NCBI GenBank assembly: GCA_027031025.1
Contig: JALVEJ010000244.1
Span: forward strand, 1 to 8,052
Length of the DNA: 8,052 nt
Direction of reading: 5' to 3'
Source: Flavobacteriales bacterium
Lineage (GTDB): Bacteria > Bacteroidota > Bacteroidia > Flavobacteriales > Flavobacteriaceae
Within the stretch, counting starts at the first letter, position 1. Each line of letters starts with the position of its first letter. The notes under the pieces are model-generated. The model was not told the DNA's origin and did not search any database. It worked only from the letters and a program-made list of their open reading frames with translations. Made by a program: the position numbers and the translations under genes. Positions 1-6,754 of the stretch are shown one piece after another.

Positions 1-1398
1 CAAACAAGCTTGCAAAAACTCTATAATCTGCAATTGCCATCGGGAGGCTTTACATGGTTTAAAGGCGGACGCTATCCGAACCGGTATATCACACAACATA
101 TTGTTGCCGGTTTTGGACATCTAAAATACTTGGGTATTGTTGAAAATCAACGACTTATTTATCCTATGGTTGATAAAGCCATTCAATATTTAGACAAAGA
201 AATCCGAAAAGATTACGAACATTTATTAGAAGTTGCCGGCAGACAAAAAGACAAGAAAGCTTACTTGGATAGTTATAGAACCGGTGCCTTTCAACTACAC
301 TATTTATATGCCCGTAGTTTTTATCCGGAATTTCCCCTGTCTAAAGCCGTAACCGAAGCCGTAGATTATTACCGCCGGCAAGCTCAAAAATATTGGTTGG
401 ATTACGCTTTGTACGAACAAGGCTTGTTGGCATTGGTGTCGCATCGGCATAAGGATACTGAAATAGCCAAAAAAATCATCCGTTCGTTGGACGAAAATAG
501 TATCAAGAGTGAAGAATTGGGTATGTATTGGAAAAACAACAGTGCCGGTTGGTTTTGGTATCAAGCGCCTATTGAAACCCAAGCCCTGTTGATAGAAGCC
601 TTTGATGCTATAGACGGCGATGTCAAAAAGATAGACGAAATGCGGATTTGGTTACTCAAACACAAGCAAACCAATGCTTGGAAAACCACCAAGCAAACTA
701 CCGAAGCTATTTATGCCTTGCTTTTAAAAGGCACGGATTTTCTAGCACTTGGCAATACCGTTTCAGTAAAAATAGGCAATATAAAAATACAACCTGACAA
801 GATGCCCGAGATCAAAACCGAAGCCGGAACGGGCTATTTTAAAAAATCGTGGACAGCTGATCAAATTACCCCCGATATGGGCAAAGTCAGCATGACCAAA
901 AAAGGTAAAGGCATTGCTTGGGGCGCACTATATTGGCAGTATTTTGAAGATTTGGATAAAATCACCAATGCTAAAACACCGGTGGCTATTACCAAGGAAT
1001 TATTCGTTAGAAAATTTACCGATACCGGAGAAATTTTGCAAAAAATAGACACGGAAACCAAAGTGAATACCGGTGATTTAATCAGAGTTCGTATCGAAAT
1101 AAAAGTGGACAGACCAATGGAATTTGTACATTTGAAAGATATGCGAGCCGGCGGATTTGAACCTATCAATGTTTTATCAAGATACAAATGGCAAGACGGC
1201 TTGGGCTACTACGAAGCTACCGGTGATACCGCTACCAATTTCTTTATCGATTTTCTACCCAAAGGCGTATATGTGTTTGAATACGATTTGCGTGCTAACA
1301 ATGCCGGCAATTATTCTAACGGCATCACGCAATTGCAATGTCTGTATGCCCCGGAATTTAGCAGTCATAGTAAAGGGGTGCGGGTACGGATTAAGTAA
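1..1398 (+). CDS. Alpha-2-macroglobulin family protein, C-terminal part (5' end outside window)
   Basis: The frame is open from the first base, so this is the last 465 residues of a longer protein; the TTG at position 10 is not a real start. The first ~245 residues look like the end of an alpha-2-macroglobulin thioester (TED) helical domain: a GGFTWFKGG segment near residue 15-23, YITQH shortly after, and an AWKTTKQTTEAIYALL segment near residues 226-241, the usual closing helix. A beta-rich part follows, ending with a receptor-binding-like domain carrying DMRAGGFEP near residue 381-389. Family knowledge: bacterial members are large (often over 1,500 residues) periplasmic or outer-membrane proteins thought to trap foreign proteases. 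The thioester motif, if present, would be upstream, so whether this copy can form the covalent trap cannot be judged. No pbpC-like partner gene follows; the next gene is convergent. Family is fairly sure, exact role is not. Confidence 0.85.
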   Translation, partial: QTSLQKLYNLQLPSGGFTWFKGGRYPNRYITQHIVAGFGHLKYLGIVENQRLIYPMVDKAIQYLDKEIRKDYEHLLEVAGRQKDKKAYLDSYRTGAFQLHYLYARSFYPEFPLSKAVTEAVDYYRRQAQKYWLDYALYEQGLLALVSHRHKDTEIAKKIIRSLDENSIKSEELGMYWKNNSAGWFWYQAPIETQALLIEAFDAIDGDVKKIDEMRIWLLKHKQTNAWKTTKQTTEAIYALLLKGTDFLALGNTVSVKIGNIKIQPDKMPEIKTEAGTGYFKKSWTADQITPDMGKVSMTKKGKGIAWGALYWQYFEDLDKITNAKTPVAITKELFVRKFTDTGEILQKIDTETKVNTGDLIRVRIEIKVDRPMEFVHLKDMRAGGFEPINVLSRYKWQDGLGYYEATGDTATNFFIDFLPKGVYVFEYDLRANNAGNYSNGITQLQCLYAPEFSSHSKGVRVRIK

Positions 1399-1416
1399 TA
1401 CCTAAAACCATTATAT

Positions 1417-1457
1417 TATACCAAAAAAATCCTTTTGGTATAAAGACATCTTTTTTT
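1417..1457 (+). terminator. Possible weak intrinsic terminator after the macroglobulin gene
   Basis: A perfect 10-bp inverted repeat TATACCAAAA / TTTTGGTATA (1417-1426 with 1433-1442) has a six-base loop and is followed eight bases later by seven T residues (1451-1457). It lies 18 bases after the stop codon, in the gap between two convergent genes. The stem is AT-rich with only two G-C pairs and the T-run is displaced from it, so termination strength is doubtful. Confidence 0.4.
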
Positions 1458-1525
1458 GACTTGTCTGTAAATAAGTTAGGTTGTATGACTTTAACCAAAC
1501 ATTAATGAAACCTATAAATACAACT

Positions 1526-3421
1526 TTAAGGATGTTGCAAGTCATTATCCAAAATATATTTGGCGGTTTGTAGATGGGCTTTAAGATAAGTTTCCATTTC
1601 GGCTCGTTTTTGAGGCTCTTTGACTTTATAATCGATCAAATCGCCATCACGATAATGATACAGACCAATCGTTTGATGTCTGTCTAATAACAATAAATGT
1701 GTTTGGTCTATCAAAGCTTCAATTTCATCGTGATTAAAGTATATGTAAGGCCGTTCCGATGTGAATTGGTCTATACCGAAAGTGGTATTGGTATAATTGA
1801 GTTTAAGCAAATTCATCAGCGTAGGAAACAAATCTATTTGTCCCGCCATTTTATCAATAATTTGCGGCTGAATCCCTTGATAATAAAACATTGCCGGAAT
1901 ATGATTATAAGTCAAAGGGATAGGATACCGTCGGTTGTGTCCTTCGCCATGGTCGGCAACGAATAAAAAAATCGTGTTTTTAAACCAAGGTTTTTGGGCG
2001 GCTTTGCGCATAAAATCGGCAATAGACCAATCGGCAAAGCGGGTTGCCCTTATTCTGTCGGTTTTGCCTTCAATATGGTTGGGAATATAAAATGGCCCAT
2101 GGTCGGAAATGGTTAATACCGTGGCTAAAAAATTTTGTCCGCCGGCAGCCATTTTGTCTATTTTTTTTAGGGCAAAATTGAATAAAAAATGATCATCAAC
2201 ACCCCAGATGGTTTTAATAGAATCTTTGGGGTAATCTTTTTCAAAATAAATATGATCGTAGGCGTTTTTAGATAAAAAACTACCCAAATTATCAAAATCT
2301 TTATTATGTGGAATAAAAAATGCTGTTTGATATCCATTGGACTTTAATACTTGCGGCAATCCGTTATAAATTTTAACATCAACGCCTTTAAGCGGATGCT
2401 TATCAAAAATTTCAGGATAACCGAAATTGACCCCGTAAATACCGGCAAAAGTATGAATACCATTGCTATACATATTTGTAAATGCAATAGACTGTCTAAA
2501 TAAACTGTCAATAAATGGCGTGCGATTTTCTTGGTTACCGAAATAAGCCATTTTCCAAGCCGCCATGCTTTCCATTAAAACCAATACCACATTTTTTCGA
2601 TTGGCAATTGTATCAAACCGGACGTTTCTGCTAATGGGATTATGATTAACCGGTTGTGTAACTCCTAAACTGTTTTGAACCAATTTGACGGCTTGTTCAA
2701 CCGGCATCAATTCGACCGGATGTAAACGGTCTTTTAAAAAGGTTTCGTAACTTTTTTCAAACACAAACACCGGATTGAGTTTTAACTCATTGAGAAAATT
2801 ATTGTGGTGAATAAAAGCATCTTCAGGACGTAACGGCGCATGAACAATTCGTCCGCGAATGCCTATAAAAATCAATAAAGTTAAACTTATATAGATGACT
2901 GATTTTTTCTTGACAGGTATATCTTGAGGTTGATATTGTCGAAACCATTTTTTTAATAAGCTGTAAAAAACCAAAATCACCAATCCGAAAGGTACAAACA
3001 TAAACCAATAACGCGGTTCTTGAAAAATCATTCCGAAAACCATTGCCGGTTGGTCAAACCATTCTAACGCTTTTATCGTGACAGGTTGGTAAAATTTATG
3101 ATAATAAACCACATTGGTTGCCGTCAACATAAACGCCAAACTAAAAAGGACAAAAGTCCACCAAAAAGCGATGGATTTATATATATTTTTTGAAGTTAAA
3201 TCGTAGATGATCAGAAAGATATATGCTATTAAGAAGATAAAACCGGAGACTAAAATATCAAACCGTAAACCCCAAATAAAAGTAGAAATGACATCCTCTG
3301 AAGTGGTAACTCCATCATTGATAACCTCCTGACGTTGCCAAAAATACAATGCGGCTCTAAACAGACCAAAAACCAATATGGAAAAGCCGTAAATTTTTAA
3401 AATCAGTTTAAATAAATTCAT
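1526..3421 (-). CDS. LTA synthase / sulfatase-type membrane phosphotransferase
   Basis: This is a 631-residue protein. The N-terminal third has about five hydrophobic segments (near residues 8-28, 50-74, 84-105, 138-155, 174-190). A C-terminal alkaline-phosphatase-fold domain follows. The domain shows the family signatures: NVVLVLMES with Glu284, GIHT with the presumed nucleophile Thr324, WGVDDHF at 406-412, TISDHGPF at 437-444 and VADHGEGH at 488-495. These match metal-binding and catalytic positions of the LTA synthase/sulfatase superfamily. Known members move phosphoglycerol or phosphoethanolamine groups onto lipids or glycans outside the cytoplasmic membrane. A Bacteroidota cell has no lipoteichoic acid, so the real acceptor is unknown and I give no symbol. 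The ATG start has no Shine-Dalgarno sequence. An AATTTTTG sequence (3426-3433), one base off the -7 consensus, sits four bases before ATG, too close to be convincing as a promoter. The gene stands alone, convergent with one neighbour and divergent from queE. Confidence 0.88.
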   Translation of the reverse strand: MNLFKLILKIYGFSILVFGLFRAALYFWQRQEVINDGVTTSEDVISTFIWGLRFDILVSGFIFLIAYIFLIIYDLTSKNIYKSIAFWWTFVLFSLAFMLTATNVVYYHKFYQPVTIKALEWFDQPAMVFGMIFQEPRYWFMFVPFGLVILVFYSLLKKWFRQYQPQDIPVKKKSVIYISLTLLIFIGIRGRIVHAPLRPEDAFIHHNNFLNELKLNPVFVFEKSYETFLKDRLHPVELMPVEQAVKLVQNSLGVTQPVNHNPISRNVRFDTIANRKNVVLVLMESMAAWKMAYFGNQENRTPFIDSLFRQSIAFTNMYSNGIHTFAGIYGVNFGYPEIFDKHPLKGVDVKIYNGLPQVLKSNGYQTAFFIPHNKDFDNLGSFLSKNAYDHIYFEKDYPKDSIKTIWGVDDHFLFNFALKKIDKMAAGGQNFLATVLTISDHGPFYIPNHIEGKTDRIRATRFADWSIADFMRKAAQKPWFKNTIFLFVADHGEGHNRRYPIPLTYNHIPAMFYYQGIQPQIIDKMAGQIDLFPTLMNLLKLNYTNTTFGIDQFTSERPYIYFNHDEIEALIDQTHLLLLDRHQTIGLYHYRDGDLIDYKVKEPQKRAEMETYLKAHLQTAKYILDNDLQHP

Positions 3422-3529
3422 CTAACAAAAATTAAAGCGTAAAATTACATAAAACTTATCTACATTATTTAAGAAGGTTGATTTTTTTCAAAAAAAATCG
3501 TGTCAGTTTGATTGGTTAACCATACTTTC

Positions 3530-3563
3530 GATGATTAAAACCAAAAACAACTATATATTAGCC
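3530..3563 (+). repeat. Dispersed intergenic element, copy 1
   Basis: This stretch matches 6398-6430 closely. Shared blocks, in order, are ATGATTA, a 3-4 base variable piece, CAAAAACAACT, one differing base, then TATATTAG and a final C-rich pair. It lies between the divergent membrane-protein gene and queE, 147 bases before the queE start. It may be a promoter-like site (TATATTAG is two bases off TAnnTTTG) or a fragment of a dispersed repeat. The rest of the 3422-3683 gap shows a TGGTTAACCA palindrome (3513-3522) and poly-A/T runs but no gene. Confidence 0.5.
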
Positions 3564-3683
3564 ACCTAAATAGATATAGAGCCATTTTATTTGATGCTAC
3601 CCGATATTTTTCCTGTGATTTTTATAATGTAGAATCGCCCCGTGAGATATGATTTTTTTTATGACTCTTTAATTAAAAAAGCT

Positions 3684-3691
3684 TATTTTTG
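3684..3691 (+). promoter_or_regulatory. Candidate -7 promoter element for queE
   Basis: TATTTTTG is an exact match to the Bacteroidota sigma-70 -7 consensus TAnnTTTG. It ends 18 bases before the queE ATG, predicting a leader of roughly 10-14 bases. No clear TTG is present at the -33 position. The element overlaps a possible in-frame TTG start, which argues against that start being used. Confidence 0.55.
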
Positions 3692-3709
3692 CAGGCAATT
3701 TTTAGTATA

Positions 3710-4336
3710 ATGACCAACCATATATTTGACAATGACGGCCGACAATTACCGGTGATGGAGCACTTTTTATCGATACAAGGTGAGGGCTATCATACCGGAT
3801 TGGCGTCGTATTTTATTCGTATCGGCGGTTGTGATGTCGGCTGTCATTGGTGTGACGTAAAGGAAAGTTGGGATCCTACTAAGCATGCGTTAACGCCAAT
3901 TGATAATTTATTAAAACACATTCCCGAACATATTGAAACCATTGTTTTAACCGGTGGCGAACCTACAATATATAATTTGGATTATCTTACCGGAAGGCTT
4001 AAAGACATGGGTAAAAAAATACACTTGGAGACCTCCGGAACCGGTAAGCTTAGTGGCGTATTTGATTGGGTTTGTTTGTCTCCCAAAAAAAATGAACTGC
4101 CTAAACCGGAATTTTATCAAAAAGCAGATGAACTGAAAGTGATTATTCATAACAAAACGGACTTTCACTTTGCCCAACAACAAGCAGAAAAATTACCTGA
4201 CAAATCTTGTCGATTATATTTACAACCGGAATGGTCACAACGGGAAAAAATGACGCCTTTAATTATTGATTATGTGCGAAAACATCCAAAATGGAAAATA
4301 TCTTTACAAACACATAAATACTTGAATATACCCTGA
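3710..4336 (+). CDS. queE: 7-carboxy-7-deazaguanine synthase (radical SAM, queuosine pathway)
   Basis: This 208-residue protein converts 6-carboxy-tetrahydropterin to 7-carboxy-7-deazaguanine, the ring-contraction step towards preQ0 and queuosine in tRNA. SIQGEG (residues 21-26) is the family N-terminal signature. CDVGCHWC (41-48) gives the radical-SAM CX3CX2C cluster ligands Cys41, Cys45 and Cys48. TGGEP (81-85) is the SAM-binding motif. LQPEW near 171-175 and a terminal QTHK (200-203) are also typical. The length fits the family. ATG 3710 is chosen over an in-frame TTG at 3689 because a -7 element TATTTTTG covers that TTG and the family N-terminus begins near here. No queC, queD or queF lies in the window, so the pathway is completed elsewhere. 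It is probably transcribed alone; no good terminator is visible after it. Confidence 0.93.
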   Translation: MTNHIFDNDGRQLPVMEHFLSIQGEGYHTGLASYFIRIGGCDVGCHWCDVKESWDPTKHALTPIDNLLKHIPEHIETIVLTGGEPTIYNLDYLTGRLKDMGKKIHLETSGTGKLSGVFDWVCLSPKKNELPKPEFYQKADELKVIIHNKTDFHFAQQQAEKLPDKSCRLYLQPEWSQREKMTPLIIDYVRKHPKWKISLQTHKYLNIP

Positions 4337-4399
4337 GAAAAATTATCTGTCAGGTATAAAAAATATTTTATATATTAGCAACAATAAATTTTCTGAAAA

Positions 4400-4407
4400 T
4401 ACGTTTG
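4400..4407 (+). promoter_or_regulatory. Candidate -7 promoter element for the tonB-like gene
   Basis: TACGTTTG matches the TAnnTTTG consensus exactly and would give a leader of about 70 bases before ATG 4485. No convincing -33 TTG is seen upstream, and one such match in a 148-base AT-rich gap could arise by chance. Confidence 0.35.
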
Positions 4408-4484
4408 AATATATTGTCATTTAAAAACACTTAAAATTAATTTATAATTAACTGATTATCAACATTTAAGAAAAAATATTTTGT

Positions 4485-5210
4485 ATGAAACCAAAAAAAT
4501 CACCAAGAGCTAACTTAAATAATTACAGCACGACTTTCATGCTAATCGGTTTGGTTATCGTTTTATTGACATCATGGCGATTGATTGAATTGAAAGTATA
4601 TGAAAAACCCATTGATATTGACAAGTTGAATTTAAAAGGTGAAGATGAAGATGAAACATTAGAAGTCAATGTAGAAGACATCAAATTGCCGCCACCACCC
4701 AAACAAGTGGCGCCGCCGGAAGAAATAGAAGTGGTTGAAGACGAAAAAGATGTCAAAGAAGATGTTGTGGCTTCTACTGAAACCGATGATGAAGAAGAAA
4801 TACAAGAAGTAGAAGATTTGGACACCGAAGAAGTAGAAGAAACCGATGTGGAAGTGGCTTTCCAATTTATCCAAAATCCGCCTATTTATCCCGGTTGTGA
4901 AGGTAAGAAAGGCAAAGCTTTGAAAGATTGTATGAGCAAAAAAATTCAAAGATTTGTCAGTCGCAATTTTAATACGGATATTGCTTCCGATTTAGGTTTA
5001 TCCGGTGAACGGGTTAAAATTTTAACCATGTTTACTATTGGTAAAGACGGACGTGTAACCAACATTAGAGCGCGTTCAAAGTATAAAGATTTGGAAAAAG
5101 AAGCCAAACGGGTCATTGCTAAATTGCCTAAAATGAAACCCGGACAACAGCGAAACAGACCGGTAAAAGTGACCTATACTCTACCGATCATCTTTAAAGT
5201 TGAAGAATAA
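4485..5210 (+). CDS. Energy transducer TonB-like protein
   Basis: This 241-residue protein has the standard TonB layout. A short basic N-terminus (MKPKKSPR) precedes a single membrane-spanning segment near residues 16-34. A proline stretch PPPP at 69-72 and a linker follow, then a C-terminal TonB domain from about 128 with NPPIYPGCEG, ending in VTYTLPIIFKVEE. It would pass proton-motive force from ExbB/ExbD in the inner membrane to outer-membrane TonB-dependent receptors. The linker (about 76-124) is strongly acidic, rich in Glu and Asp, unlike the Lys/Pro-rich linker of E. coli TonB. Cys138 and Cys149 flank a lysine-rich loop and may form a disulfide. No exbB, exbD or receptor gene is adjacent, so its receptor partner is unknown. 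The ATG start has an A-rich upstream region and no Shine-Dalgarno sequence. A strong terminator follows. Confidence 0.9.
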   Translation: MKPKKSPRANLNNYSTTFMLIGLVIVLLTSWRLIELKVYEKPIDIDKLNLKGEDEDETLEVNVEDIKLPPPPKQVAPPEEIEVVEDEKDVKEDVVASTETDDEEEIQEVEDLDTEEVEETDVEVAFQFIQNPPIYPGCEGKKGKALKDCMSKKIQRFVSRNFNTDIASDLGLSGERVKILTMFTIGKDGRVTNIRARSKYKDLEKEAKRVIAKLPKMKPGQQRNRPVKVTYTLPIIFKVEE

Positions 5211-5234
5211 AAAATTGATATTTTATAAATAAAT

Positions 5235-5272
5235 AAAAGCCGGATAATTACTATCCGGTTTTTTGTTTTTTT
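5235..5272 (+). terminator. Strong intrinsic terminator after tonB-like gene
   Basis: CCGGATA (5240-5246) pairs with TATCCGG (5252-5258) around a five-base loop. The stem is lengthened by a G-T pair and four A-T pairs. The RNA continues in six T, one G and seven more T residues. It lies 25 bases after the tonB-like stop. Read on the minus strand the stem is followed by CTTTTATTT, so it may also stop transcripts from the convergent dusB. Confidence 0.9.
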
Positions 5273-5367
5273 AGGTAAAAAAGATGAGATGAAATGGCTA
5301 TACATATTTTTCCAACAGATTTCCTAATAGATATACTTTGTTTGTTTTTTATACTTCCTCAAAAATT

Positions 5368-6354
5368 TTACCGGTAAGACTGATAAAAATTTTTAATCTC
5401 TTCCAAAATGCTATGAATTTCTTTCAAATTATCCTCGGTAACCAATCGGATTCTAAACTGTTTAAAGTTGGGAATACCTTTAAAATAATTGGCATAATGC
5501 GGACGCGTTTCCAATATACCCAGACGTTCTCCTTTCCACTTTATGGCTAATTCGAGATGTTTTTTAACCATATTCAAGCGCTCGGGGATTTTGGGCGTTT
5601 CCAAGATTTCACCGGTAGCTAAATAATGCTTGATTTGCTTGAAAATCCAAGGATTTCCAATAGCAGCCCTTCCTATCATAGCCCCATCCAAGCCAAATTC
5701 GTCTCTGATTCGTTTGGCATCTTGGGGCGTTTTGATGTCTCCATTGGCAAAAACGGGAATATGAATACGCGGATTGCGTTTGACTTCTGCTATTTTATGC
5801 CAATTTGCCGTGCCGGTATACATTTGTTTACGGGTGCGTCCATGAATAGAAATGGCTTTGATGCCAATATCTTGCAGGCGTTCGGCAACTTCATTGATGA
5901 CAATACTATTGTCGTCCCAACCTAAACGCGTTTTAACCGTTACCGGCAAATGGGTGTGTTTGACTACCGCTTCGGTCATTTTTTGCATTTTGTCCAAATC
6001 ACGCAAAATTCCTGCACCGGCGCCTTTGCTAACCACTTTTTTGACCGGACAGCCGTAATTGATGTCAATAATTTCAGGTTCAACCCGTTCAATACGTTCA
6101 ACCGCACGAAGCATAGAATCGATATTGTGACCGAAAACCTGTACGCCAACAGGGCGTTCCGTTTCAAAAATATCCAGTTTTTTAGCAGATTTTTCCGCAT
6201 CACGAATCAAGCCTTCCGACGACACAAATTCGGTAAACATTAAATCCACTCCATACATTTTACACAATGCCCGAAACGGCGGATCGCTGATATCTTCCAT
6301 GGGCGCCAAAATCAATGGAAAATCCGGTAATTTTACTGAGCCGATTTCTATCAT
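5368..6354 (-). CDS. dusB: tRNA-dihydrouridine synthase
   Basis: This 328-residue flavoprotein uses FMN and NADPH to reduce a uridine in the tRNA D-loop to dihydrouridine. LAPMEDISDPPFR (16-28) is the FMN-binding N-terminal signature, and TEFVSSEGL (41-49) follows. NYGCPVKK (99-106) carries the catalytic Cys102. KTRLGW (141-146), HGRTR (171-175), FANGDI (202-207) and MIGRAAIGNPW (226-236) line the flavin and substrate sites in the usual order of the TIM barrel; the helical C-terminal domain closes the protein. ATG 6354 is preferred to an in-frame TTG at 6372 because that TTG lies inside the -7 element TATTTTTG and the family normally starts M(I/V)xIGxxxLP. The DusB subtype assignment is from overall resemblance. 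It stands alone: convergent with the tonB-like gene, with gene-poor DNA upstream. Confidence 0.93.
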   Translation of the reverse strand: MIEIGSVKLPDFPLILAPMEDISDPPFRALCKMYGVDLMFTEFVSSEGLIRDAEKSAKKLDIFETERPVGVQVFGHNIDSMLRAVERIERVEPEIIDINYGCPVKKVVSKGAGAGILRDLDKMQKMTEAVVKHTHLPVTVKTRLGWDDNSIVINEVAERLQDIGIKAISIHGRTRKQMYTGTANWHKIAEVKRNPRIHIPVFANGDIKTPQDAKRIRDEFGLDGAMIGRAAIGNPWIFKQIKHYLATGEILETPKIPERLNMVKKHLELAIKWKGERLGILETRPHYANYFKGIPNFKQFRIRLVTEDNLKEIHSILEEIKNFYQSYR

Positions 6355-6369
6355 CAAATTGTTTTTTGA

Positions 6370-6377
6370 CAAAAATA
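6370..6377 (-). promoter_or_regulatory. Candidate -7 promoter element for dusB
   Basis: The minus strand reads TATTTTTG, an exact TAnnTTTG match and the same octamer as upstream of queE. It ends 15 bases before the dusB ATG, predicting a very short leader. No clear -33 TTG is seen at the expected distance; a TTTG occurs about 31 bases upstream, which is too far. Confidence 0.55.
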
Positions 6378-6397
6378 CGATAAATTAATATTTACTT

Positions 6398-6430
6398 AAT
6401 GATTATATCAAAAACAACTTTATATTAGTC
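6398..6430 (+). repeat. Dispersed intergenic element, copy 2
   Basis: This is a near-copy of 3530-3563 in the same orientation, sharing ATGATTA, CAAAAACAACT and TATATTAG in the same order and spacing apart from one missing base in the variable piece. It lies upstream of dusB on the other strand and at the left edge of the structured gene-poor block. TATATTAG (6421-6428) could serve as a weak -7 element for a rightward transcript ending at the terminator at 6681-6711. Confidence 0.5.
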
Positions 6431-6443
6431 CGATAAATCTTTT

Positions 6444-6551
6444 TTAGCCTGCACTTTCGTTAAAAACAATCGTTATAAGACAGCTATATCTGTGTTTTTT
6501 TGCACTGCGGTGTGCGATAGTATCGTGTTCCATACCACCCCACAATTGCAT
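6444..6551 (-). CDS. Possible small ORF, 35 residues, unknown
   Basis: An ATG-started frame of 35 residues begins MQLWGGMEHDTIAHR and ends FNESAG. It spans the hairpin cluster. No promoter or ribosome binding site is evident, and it is antisense to the possible rightward transcript. It may simply be an open frame produced by a repeated intergenic sequence. No function is proposed. Confidence 0.15.
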   Translation of the reverse strand: MQLWGGMEHDTIAHRSAKKHRYSCLITIVFNESAG

Positions 6552-6597
6552 CGTGTGGTAAAAACTATAAAATCACAACAAAATATTGAAAAGTTGA

Positions 6598-6678
6598 ATG
6601 GAGAATATCGATTTACAAAACCCTTTGTCTCTAAAAAACGTTAAAGATTATCTGCAAAAAAACATTGCCGCACTTTAA
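6598..6678 (+). CDS. Possible small ORF, 26 residues, just before a terminator
   Basis: ATG 6598 opens a frame of 26 residues starting MENIDLQNPLSLKNVKDYL and ending at TAA 6676-6678, with an in-frame TGA immediately before the ATG. The intrinsic terminator begins two bases after the stop, the spacing expected of a real gene end. The peptide is polar and probably helical (LKNVKDYLQKNIAAL). It could be a true small protein or the remnant of a larger lost gene. The upstream bases AAAAGTTGA give no clear ribosome binding site. Confidence 0.3.
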   Translation: MENIDLQNPLSLKNVKDYLQKNIAAL

Positions 6679-6680
6679 GC

Positions 6681-6711
6681 AAAAAGCCACTTATTTTTGA
6701 GTGGTTTTTTT
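6681..6711 (+). terminator. Bidirectional intrinsic terminator
   Basis: CCACT (6687-6691) pairs with AGTGG (6700-6704) around an eight-base loop. The stem is extended by a G-T pair and five A-T pairs (6681-6685 with 6706-6710), and seven T residues follow on the plus strand. On the minus strand the stem is followed by CTTTTT, so it can also end the leftward toxin/immunity-like operon, whose last stop codon is about 100 bases away. Confidence 0.8.
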
Positions 6712-6754
6712 GGTTATTTTTAGTTTTTACTACACGTTTTTTTAAGATTAAACC

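Larger units (their letters stand above)
6431..6680 (+). other. Gene-poor structured region; possible small RNA or decayed repeat
   Basis: No protein gene of normal length is present. Three adjacent hairpins can be drawn: GCAC/GTGC (6502-6515), CGAT/ATCG (6515-6525, also an 11-base odd palindrome CGATAGTATCG), and TACCAC/GTGGTA (6533-6538 with 6555-6560, extended inside by AC/GT with a CCC bulge). A weak promoter-like TATATTAG lies upstream and a clear terminator downstream, so a rightward transcript of about 280 bases is conceivable. Two tiny open frames lie inside on opposite strands and are listed separately. I do not recognise tmRNA, RNase P RNA, SRP RNA or any riboswitch here. It could be a non-coding RNA, a dispersed intergenic repeat or gene debris. 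Confidence 0.35.

Noticed and set aside
304..1405. Open frames opposite or overlapping the macroglobulin gene
   Set aside because: They are contained in a well-supported coding region, resemble no family, and are explained as shadow frames; the same applies to frames inside the other genes.
3480..3499. GATTTTTTT/AAAAAAATC inverted repeat
   Set aside because: It is a poly-T/poly-A run with almost no loop; low complexity rather than a functional hairpin.
3513..3522. TGGTTAACCA palindrome as an operator
   Set aside because: A single 10-base palindrome with no second copy or promoter overlap is not enough to call a site.
3689..3709. Upstream in-frame TTG start for queE
   Set aside because: The TTG is inside the candidate -7 element TATTTTTG and the added residues are not part of the family N-terminus; ATG 3710 fits better.
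4355..4372. TATAAAA/TTTTATA hairpin after queE as a terminator
   Set aside because: The stem is entirely A-T and no T-run follows.
4371..4378. Third TATATTAG as a copy of the dispersed element
   Set aside because: Only the octamer is shared; the flanking ATGATTA and CAAAAACAACT blocks are missing, so it is probably chance in AT-rich DNA.
4477..4484. TATTTTGT immediately before the tonB-like ATG as a promoter
   Set aside because: Spacing does not fit TAnnTTTG and it would place the transcription start inside the coding sequence.
6355..6372. Upstream in-frame TTG start for dusB
   Set aside because: It lies inside the -7 element on the minus strand, and the family start MIEIGSVKLP begins at ATG 6354.
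6431..6711. tmRNA, RNase P RNA, SRP RNA, riboswitch or integron attC site
   Set aside because: None of the conserved core sequences that I know for these was seen on either strand.
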